Below are positions 1 to 5,548 of a DNA stretch of 7,111 bases, in pieces. Within the stretch, counting starts at the first letter, position 1. Every line of letters begins with the position of its first letter. Source of the DNA: Gemmatimonadota bacterium (GTDB lineage: Bacteria; Latescibacterota; UBA2968; UBA8231). The notes beneath the pieces were generated by a model that saw only the letters and a program-made list of their open reading frames with translations, was not told the DNA's origin and made no database searches. The position numbers and the translations under genes were made by a program. Where the stretch lies: the NCBI GenBank assembly GCA_026706505.1, contig JAPOYQ010000458.1:3526-10636 (forward strand), in the 5' to 3' direction.

Positions 1-1
1 C

Positions 2-454
2 AAGCAGTCCTTCAACTTCGGCATTCCGCCCATCGGCGGTAGCTGGGGTCAGTTCCTGCCCGATTTCGAGTGGCGCACGGATCCGTTCAACGGCGATAAC
101 TGGGTCATGGAGTATTCCTTTGAAGGCGAGGAATTCGGCGAGAGCACCTACTTCTACGAGATGTGGATTCAGCCTTACGACTTCATTCCCGACGACGGCG
201 ATCGCGAAGGGGCCGAACTGACCGACCTCTCCGACGGCGACGTCATCGCCATGAGTTGGACCTTCGGCGATTTCGACGAGCCGGGCACCACGTATCAGGG
301 ATTCTGGTCCACTTCGCCCAACGGATGCTGCCGCGCCGACAACGACATGGTCATGAGTGAGCTAGACGACTCCATCGACTGGGGTGCCGCTCCCGCTTCC
401 ACCTCAGTTGAGTCCGATACTTGGGGCCGCATTAAAGCCCAGTTCCAGCAGTAA
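2..454 (+). CDS. C-terminal part of a probable secreted protein with a CBM9/DOMON-like sugar-binding fold (5' end outside window)
   Basis: The frame is open from the left edge to a TAA at 452-454, giving 150 visible residues. The first in-frame ATG (107) is residue 36, and coherent protein precedes it (Trp, Gly and Asp rich), so the gene starts upstream of the window and 107 is not its start. The visible part is acidic and aromatic. It has alternating strand-like stretches: residues 50-63 with a Glu followed by Ile-Gln-Pro, and residues 76-92, where Gly-Asp-Val-Ile-Ala-Met-Ser-Trp leads into Gly-Asp-Phe-Asp. This order, a Glu-bearing strand then a Gly-led strand ending in Asp-x-Asp, resembles the end of CBM9-like or DOMON-like carbohydrate-binding domains in exported bacterial proteins. 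A loop near residues 106-113 has adjacent cysteines (109, 110). The last residues (Trp-Gly-Arg-Ile-Lys) form a short tail. The reading frame is well supported; the fold is a resemblance only, and another jelly-roll domain is possible. A strong terminator follows. Confidence 0.82.
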   Translation, partial: KQSFNFGIPPIGGSWGQFLPDFEWRTDPFNGDNWVMEYSFEGEEFGESTYFYEMWIQPYDFIPDDGDREGAELTDLSDGDVIAMSWTFGDFDEPGTTYQGFWSTSPNGCCRADNDMVMSELDDSIDWGAAPASTSVESDTWGRIKAQFQQ

Positions 455-478
455 TACTCGTACGCAGCATCGTTTTTT

Positions 479-515
479 AAGGGCGGTGGGCTACCCAGCC
501 CATCGCCCTTTTTTT
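479..515 (+). terminator. Strong rho-independent terminator after the first gene
   Basis: A 14-bp stem pairs 479-492 with 497-510. It has one G-U wobble (486/503) and an ACCC tetraloop (493-496). The stem is GC-rich and runs into seven T residues at 509-515. It lies 24 bp after the stop codon of the first gene and acts on the + strand. On the - strand the hairpin is followed by only two Ts and then As, so it is not a convincing bidirectional terminator. It separates the first gene from the next transcription unit, whose promoter must therefore lie between about 510 and 570 unless readthrough occurs. I found no convincing -35/-10 pair there. Confidence 0.92.
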
Positions 516-556
516 GTTAAGGGAGTTCCTCCGATACGCATCGCACTACCCTACAC

Positions 557-562
557 GAGGGA
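557..562 (+). promoter_or_regulatory. Shine-Dalgarno site fixing the start of the barrel-like protein gene
   Basis: GAGGGA ends 8 nt before the ATG at 571. This spacing, and the signal peptide that begins directly at that ATG, pick 571 as the start. The longer in-frame TTG at 514 lies inside the T tract of the terminator and would put a non-hydrophobic leader ahead of the signal peptide, so it is unlikely. A second ATG at 577 is possible but sits 14 nt from the site. Confidence 0.8.
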
Positions 563-570
563 ATCCGGCC

Positions 571-3291
571 ATGAGAATGTCGCACAGTGCTGTCTTACTG
601 ACGCTGGGCCTCCTAATCGGCATCGCGGATCAGGCTCGCGCACAAACCTACGGTAACCGTCTGGGCGTCCAGAGGGGGGGGCGCACGACCTTTGAGCCAC
701 AGGGAGCGGGCGTGCTCTTTGACGCTTTGGACCCGGCGGTACGCCGCTGGTACATCCCCCAGGAACTCTACAACGAGTACCGGTGGCAGCAGTGGGAGTA
801 CTCCAACTACGCCCGCCAGCACTACCAGCGCTATGTCGATACTGCTCTCGAAGGCGACTACTTCTACGACTTCTTCGGCAACTTCGTCGGGCGAGGCTGG
901 CTCATCTACAACAACGATCAGCGCCAGCCCTTGCAGAAAGGCAACCAACTCTTCAAAGATGATCGCTTTCGCAGTTGGTTCAGCAACGTAGTAATCGCCT
1001 CCGACGCCAAAGGCCAGTACCACTATGCACTAACCATTGCCAACGGCCTGCGCACCACCCTGACGCCGATGACCTTCTCCAAACCGGACTTCGATGGCGT
1101 TCAATTCGACATCGCCACTGATAAGTACATGCTAACCGCCCTCTATTCGCGGCTGAGCGAGTCGGGCGGGGCCTCGACTTTTGCCGAGGGCATCAACCGA
1201 ACCAACAACACGTCCTTGATGGGAGGGCGTACTACGGTCCAGATTGGTGATTTTACCACCTTGGGCTTCACTTTCGTCAACGCCCACCAATCCAACACCC
1301 TCACCGAAGGCTTTGGCGGCAATCCCCTCACTGGGGAACTGACCGTTGACCAGAAGGCCGAGGCGATCGCTTGGATCGAAGTTTTGCTCAGCGACGACTC
1401 ACCCGCTGACAACGAGGGCGGGGCCGCCTTCTTCCCCGCCGGATCCGATATCATTATTACTTACCTCGACGGGATCCAAGTGCGGGGCAAGGAAATAGGT
1501 TTCGAGCCGATCATCGAAGGCGGATTCCCACAGGAGGGCTTCATCTCCGCCGACGGCAACGAGCAGATCCGCTTGCGCTACGACTTCAATCGCAGCGACT
1601 ACCTGCTCACAGCCCCCCAAGACAAGACCCAGATCCGCAAGGTCCAGTTCGACTTGGTGTTGGGCAACGACTACAAGGTGCAGGTTACCTCCAACCGCCA
1701 AACCGGCCGCAATGAAGATCCCGTCTTCCTGTTAATGGCCCGCGCCGAGGGCAACGTCAAAGACAACACCAACCTCAGAGTAGTGTCCTTTGAATACGGC
1801 CTACCGACCGCCACCTCGATCTTTGGTTTCACTGCCGAATTCAACGACATCAAGGGATTCAATTTCTACGGCGAATTCGACAACAGTCGGGTTTACCGAA
1901 AGTACCCCTATCCGAGTAACGACCAAGGCAACACCGACCACAACACCTCGTCGGGCACCTCCAACAAGCCCTCAGCCAATGCGTGGATGGCCAACCTGTC
2001 GAAGGTGGCCTATCCCTTTTTCTTGTTTGGCGAGGTCTTCTACATGGATCCGGACTACGCCACCACCGTGTACGTCGCCGAACAGGACGGGTTTATCGAT
2101 TATTCCTCTGGCTATTTTGAAAATGGTGATCCGGGCAATATCGAACGCTTCTTAGTCGACTTTGTCGAGGACAATGACGACCAGGACCGGATCCCCGATT
2201 GGGGCCGCAACGACGCATTGGTCACCGACCCAGCAGTCTTCCCCGGCTGGGACGAGAACAACGACTTCATCCCCGATTACAACCAAAACGACAACGGCCG
2301 GGTGATCAACCTGATCCCCGACTACGAAGAGCCCTTCCTGCGGCAGCACGTCGAACGACCGGAGTTCCTCTACGGCATTGACGCCAACAACAACACTTGG
2401 ATCGATCGCTTTGAAAACGACAACCGCCCCGACTTCCCCTACCAGCGCGATCATCGCGGCTTCAACGTCTATGTCGGCGCTCACCTAGCGCCGCAATTGC
2501 GCCTCACTGTGGGGCATCTGCGCGACGAGCTTATCACCTCTGACCAGCGCAACTACACCTACTATGGCATGTTGACTCTGGATATCGATCACGCTCGCTG
2601 GGGCCGTCTGCGGGTCATGGAAATGACCAAGAGCATCAAGGACGACATTGCCGACGACCTCCTCCAGTGGAATAACCGCAATACCTTGCGCGACGACCGC
2701 AATGTCGAAGTTATTGATCCAATGCTTGGGCGCGATACCTGGTACAACGGTTTCTTCATCGGCCATACCTATACGCCCATCGCCGACCTGACCATCAAAA
2801 ACTTGCTCAAATACGACCTCTGGCATCAGCGTCTCGATGACGCTGCACGGGCTTCCTTTGGCCTCGATCCCAACGAGTTCTTCTTCGGCTTCGTCAACAA
2901 AGCCGAGTACCTCCGCGAAGTCGGCACTCTGCGGCTTATGCCGCGCTGGAAGAGCGAGTTCCGGCGCCAGACCTACGACCTATTCTCGCGCCTAGGGCGC
3001 AAGGAACTGACCGAGATTTTCGGCCTCATTGCCGAGGTGCCCTTCCTCCGCAGCACCACTTTTGCTAGCGGCGTTGAATACGTGCTCTTTCGCGATTTGG
3101 ACGACGACATCAACAATTTTCAGTCCTTTATCTCAGCTACCCAGATTTCCAACGTGGCCGAGTACCAAGGATACGTGTTGACGACCCAAGTGGGCATGAA
3201 ATTCGACGTGCGCGACTTCCAAGACCCAGGGCTGAAGACTCGGACCATCACCGAAGGCTTTATCACGGTTTACGCCGGTCTGGGCATTTGA
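571..3291 (+). CDS. Large secreted, probable outer-membrane beta-barrel protein with calcium-loop-like motifs; family not recognised
   Basis: 906 residues from ATG 571 to TGA 3289-3291. Residues 1-24 form a signal peptide: Arg2, a hydrophobic core (about 7-19) and an Ala-Arg-Ala cleavage motif before Gln25. I find no cysteine in the whole protein, and it is rich in Tyr, Phe, Asp, Asn and Arg with many short amphipathic strands, especially about 85-230 and 630-906; this is typical of outer-membrane beta-barrels. The last residues form a strand-like segment ending in Gly-Leu-Gly-Ile rather than the classical terminal Phe. Residues about 240-440 look less barrel-like and may be an inserted soluble sandwich. 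Residues 535-612 carry loops of the D-x-N-x-D-x-x-x-D type (separate entry). I do not recognise the family and see no enzyme motif. A G8 run lies at codons 35-37. The next gene starts directly after the stop, so the two are probably one operon. Possible roles are a channel, an adhesin or an export component for a surface polymer; none is shown by the sequence. The reading frame is certain, the location likely and the function unknown. Confidence 0.93.
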   Translation: MRMSHSAVLLTLGLLIGIADQARAQTYGNRLGVQRGGRTTFEPQGAGVLFDALDPAVRRWYIPQELYNEYRWQQWEYSNYARQHYQRYVDTALEGDYFYDFFGNFVGRGWLIYNNDQRQPLQKGNQLFKDDRFRSWFSNVVIASDAKGQYHYALTIANGLRTTLTPMTFSKPDFDGVQFDIATDKYMLTALYSRLSESGGASTFAEGINRTNNTSLMGGRTTVQIGDFTTLGFTFVNAHQSNTLTEGFGGNPLTGELTVDQKAEAIAWIEVLLSDDSPADNEGGAAFFPAGSDIIITYLDGIQVRGKEIGFEPIIEGGFPQEGFISADGNEQIRLRYDFNRSDYLLTAPQDKTQIRKVQFDLVLGNDYKVQVTSNRQTGRNEDPVFLLMARAEGNVKDNTNLRVVSFEYGLPTATSIFGFTAEFNDIKGFNFYGEFDNSRVYRKYPYPSNDQGNTDHNTSSGTSNKPSANAWMANLSKVAYPFFLFGEVFYMDPDYATTVYVAEQDGFIDYSSGYFENGDPGNIERFLVDFVEDNDDQDRIPDWGRNDALVTDPAVFPGWDENNDFIPDYNQNDNGRVINLIPDYEEPFLRQHVERPEFLYGIDANNNTWIDRFENDNRPDFPYQRDHRGFNVYVGAHLAPQLRLTVGHLRDELITSDQRNYTYYGMLTLDIDHARWGRLRVMEMTKSIKDDIADDLLQWNNRNTLRDDRNVEVIDPMLGRDTWYNGFFIGHTYTPIADLTIKNLLKYDLWHQRLDDAARASFGLDPNEFFFGFVNKAEYLREVGTLRLMPRWKSEFRRQTYDLFSRLGRKELTEIFGLIAEVPFLRSTTFASGVEYVLFRDLDDDINNFQSFISATQISNVAEYQGYVLTTQVGMKFDVRDFQDPGLKTRTITEGFITVYAGLGI
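674..681 (+). repeat. G8 homopolymer inside the 5' part of the barrel-like protein gene
   Basis: Eight consecutive G residues cover codons 35-37 (Arg-Gly-Gly), about ten residues after the predicted signal-peptide cleavage site. Gain or loss of one G would shift the frame soon after the signal peptide. Poly-G runs in surface-protein genes can mediate slipped-strand phase variation, but a run of eight can also occur by chance in GC-rich DNA, so only the run itself is firm. Confidence 0.9.
2173..2406 (+). repeat. Calcium-loop-like motifs (1,3,5,9 Asp/Asn pattern) within the barrel-like protein
   Basis: Three short segments match an acidic 1,3,5,9 spacing like that of dockerin, EF-hand-like and thrombospondin type 3 calcium loops: N535/D537/D539/D543, D561/N563/D565/D569 and D604/N606/N608/D612. 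The first two end in Ile-Pro-Asp followed by Trp or Tyr. A fourth Ile-Pro-Asp-Tyr at 582-585 follows an Asn-rich stretch (571-580) whose spacing is degenerate. The block sits between barrel-like halves and could be a surface or periplasmic loop stiffened by calcium. The spacing is seen directly; metal binding is inferred. Confidence 0.6.
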
Positions 3292-3300
3292 TTGAGTGCG

Positions 3301-5544
3301 ATGGGGAAATCGGGCTGGCTGGTCGGGGGGTTGCTCTGGCTCGCGGCGTTGGGGGTGCGCTTCCTCTACATAGAGCAAAGCCAGACAAGCCCCTTTTTTG
3401 ACTATCCACTGGTCGATGCAAAAACCTACACGGACGCCGCTGAACGCATGGGGGTGCAGGGGCACTGGGACGGCGGGAACGCCCCCTTCTGGCAACCGCC
3501 GCTCTATCCTTACTTCCTAGGATTTCTCTACGCGCTCTTTACTCCTACCTACTACCTGCCCCGCCTCATCCAAGCTGCCATTAGCGCCTGCAACTGCGTC
3601 CTGCTTTACCTGCTCGGCCGCCGCCTGTTTTCTCCTAGCCTAGGGCTTGCGGCAGCCATTGCAGCAGCACTCTACGGCCCCTTGGTCTTCTTCGCAGGTG
3701 AATTCCTGCCACCTCCCCTAGCCCTTTTCTTTGATCTGCTACTCTTGCTGACCCTGCCTTGGGCCATGGCCGGTCGCCCGCGTCGGCTCTTAGTCCCCGG
3801 CTTCTGTCTGGGCTTGGCCGCCCTTGCCGTGGCCAACATCCTGCTCTTTCTGCCCGCGGCCTTGCTCTGGGTGATTATCGTGCGCCGTGAGTCGCCGTGG
3901 CCGCGGCGCTTGCTAAATGCGCTGCCCTTGCTGCTAGGGGCCTCGTTGGTCATCGCTCCCATCACTCTACGCAATTATCTGATAGGCGACGACTTGGTGC
4001 TGATTTCCTCCAACGGGGGAATCAACTTCTACTTGGGGAACAACGCCAACTACGAGGAGACAATCCGCATCCTACCCGGCCCAGCGTGGCGCGCCTTGGT
4101 CAGCCAACCCCGAACCGAAGCCGGGCTTACTCGGGCCTCGGACCAATCAGACTATTTCTTCGCCCAAGCTTGGGACTTTATCAGCACAGAGCCAAGTGCT
4201 TGGCTTCTGCTCCTGCTGCGCAAGACCTATCTCTTCTGGCACGGCGACGAGATAGGCCGCAACCAAGACCTCTACCACGCTCGCAACTTCTCCCCCTTAC
4301 TATCGCTGCTATTGTGGAAGGGCATCATTGCCTTTCCCTTTGGGATCGTGGCACCACTGGCCTTGCTCGGCATGGGACTGGTGTGCTGCAATCGAGGGCA
4401 ACGCCGTGCGGAAATGGACCTTCTACTCCTCTACATAGTCGTCTACGCACTATCCGTCATAGTATTTTTTCCGACCGCGCGCTACCGCCTGCCGGTTGTA
4501 CCACCCCTGCTACTTTTTGCCGCCTATGCCGTCAGCACTCTCTATTATGTTGGACGCGAACGCGCCGGTGTGAAACTGGCTTGGGCCGGGGGCGCACTCA
4601 CAGCCCTTTTACTAGTCTGCAATTTCCGCGTCGGCCCAATGAACATGGCCGGTGACGCCGAAACCCTGCATCGGCTGGGCTTCGTCTATCAGCAAAAGGG
4701 CCTGCCGGCCAACGCTATCGCCGCCTATGAGCAAGCTCTCGCCCTCGACCCGGAGATCCGCGAGGCCCGTTTCAACCTCGGGGCCTTATACGCACGGCGG
4801 GGCCGCTACGACCGAGCCATCGCAGCCTACCAAGATTTTGTCGTCCGCTATCCAGACTATCCCGAAGCCCGCTATGCCTTGGGCAATGCCCTCTTGCACG
4901 CCGGTCGCTACGCGGAAGCGATCGTCCAATACGAAAAACTGCTCGACGCGGATGTGGAAGTGGAGCGAAAAGCAGTACAGGAGCGACTAGCCTACGCCCA
5001 TATCCAACTCGACCAACTCGACGCGGCTGCCGCCCTCTATCGCGACCTCGTCGTCCAAGCACCCGACTCGTTGCGCTTCCGCTATCAGTGGGGTCAGTTA
5101 ACAGAAGCCTTGGGTCAGTCGGCCCTAGCTCGACGCGAGTACGCAGAGATCCTACGGCGCGACTCCACCCACGCCGAAGCTGGTCTCCGTCTAGCCCGCC
5201 TGCTCTTGGCCACCGATGAGTCCACCGCGGCCGAGGTCCAGCTCAAACGCTTGGTAGCTGCCCATCCCCATTTGGTGGCACCCCGCTGGCTTTTGGCCAC
5301 CCACTATGCGACTCAGCACGAGGGCACCAAGGCCCTAGCGCAGGCGCAAGCCATCCTCGAAATACAACCCGACCACGTGCAGGCCAACCGGATGGTCGGC
5401 CATCTGCAGGTCATCCAAGGCGACACGTTGGCAGGAGTAAAAAACCTAGATCGCTTCAAGAAGTACTACGTCGAAGAGCGCCAGCAAGCGATCCTCGAGG
5501 CGCTCAAAGACCAATGGCGTCAACAGCTCAAAGGAATGTTTTGA
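3301..5544 (+). CDS. GT-C membrane glycosyltransferase (PMT/ArnT-like, GT39-type) with C-terminal TPR array
   Basis: 747 residues from ATG 3301; a TTG at 3292, directly after the upstream stop codon, would add three residues. Residues 1 to about 440 form roughly ten to twelve hydrophobic membrane segments. GT-C features are visible: an Asp in the first extracytoplasmic loop (D39, in Leu-Val-Asp-Ala), the aromatic-Pro block W64-Q-P-P-L-Y-P, R224-N-Y followed by Ser-Ser-Asn-Gly-Gly-Ile-Asn-Phe-Tyr-Leu-Gly-Asn-Asn (236-248), and Ala-Arg-Tyr-Arg-Leu-Pro near 393-398 before a late membrane segment. Such enzymes move a sugar from a polyprenyl-phosphate donor to a lipid, glycan or protein on the outer face of the inner membrane; D39 is the candidate catalytic base. 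Residues about 454-725 hold some six to seven TPRs, clearest at 454-487, 488-521 and 522-555 (Leu-Gly...Tyr...Gly...Ala-Ile...Tyr...Pro spacing), probably for partner binding. Donor and acceptor cannot be read from sequence. No strong Shine-Dalgarno is seen, which fits coupling to the upstream gene. The family call is firm, the exact substrate unknown. Confidence 0.93.
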   Translation: MGKSGWLVGGLLWLAALGVRFLYIEQSQTSPFFDYPLVDAKTYTDAAERMGVQGHWDGGNAPFWQPPLYPYFLGFLYALFTPTYYLPRLIQAAISACNCVLLYLLGRRLFSPSLGLAAAIAAALYGPLVFFAGEFLPPPLALFFDLLLLLTLPWAMAGRPRRLLVPGFCLGLAALAVANILLFLPAALLWVIIVRRESPWPRRLLNALPLLLGASLVIAPITLRNYLIGDDLVLISSNGGINFYLGNNANYEETIRILPGPAWRALVSQPRTEAGLTRASDQSDYFFAQAWDFISTEPSAWLLLLLRKTYLFWHGDEIGRNQDLYHARNFSPLLSLLLWKGIIAFPFGIVAPLALLGMGLVCCNRGQRRAEMDLLLLYIVVYALSVIVFFPTARYRLPVVPPLLLFAAYAVSTLYYVGRERAGVKLAWAGGALTALLLVCNFRVGPMNMAGDAETLHRLGFVYQQKGLPANAIAAYEQALALDPEIREARFNLGALYARRGRYDRAIAAYQDFVVRYPDYPEARYALGNALLHAGRYAEAIVQYEKLLDADVEVERKAVQERLAYAHIQLDQLDAAAALYRDLVVQAPDSLRFRYQWGQLTEALGQSALARREYAEILRRDSTHAEAGLRLARLLLATDESTAAEVQLKRLVAAHPHLVAPRWLLATHYATQHEGTKALAQAQAILEIQPDHVQANRMVGHLQVIQGDTLAGVKNLDRFKKYYVEERQQAILEALKDQWRQQLKGMF

Positions 5545-5548
5545 CGAC

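Noticed and set aside
514..570. A longer start (TTG at 514) for the barrel-like protein
   Set aside because: The TTG is inside the terminator T tract and lacks a ribosome-binding site. The signal peptide and GAGGGA site fit the ATG at 571.
510..570. A sigma-70 type promoter for the barrel-like protein gene
   Set aside because: TTGTTA at 514-519 resembles a -35 box, but no acceptable -10 box lies at the right distance.
613..1023. Open frame on the - strand inside the barrel-like protein gene, with similar ones at 1143-1454, 1399-1701, 2152-2484 and 2485-2826
   Set aside because: They lie wholly opposite a gene with a signal peptide and coherent protein. Their translations are low-complexity (Val/Ala/Glu runs) and mirror the GC-biased codons of the real strand.
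3289..3291. TGA recoded as an amino acid, fusing the two middle genes
   Set aside because: The glycosyltransferase also ends in TGA (5542-5544) right before the opposite gene's end. Both proteins have natural ends there, and the moderately GC-rich DNA does not fit the known TGA-recoding lineages.
3897..4655. A 252-codon open frame on the + strand in another frame of the glycosyltransferase gene
   Set aside because: Its translation is rich in Arg, Pro and Leu without domain character, and the overlapping frame carries clear GT-C motifs and membrane segments.
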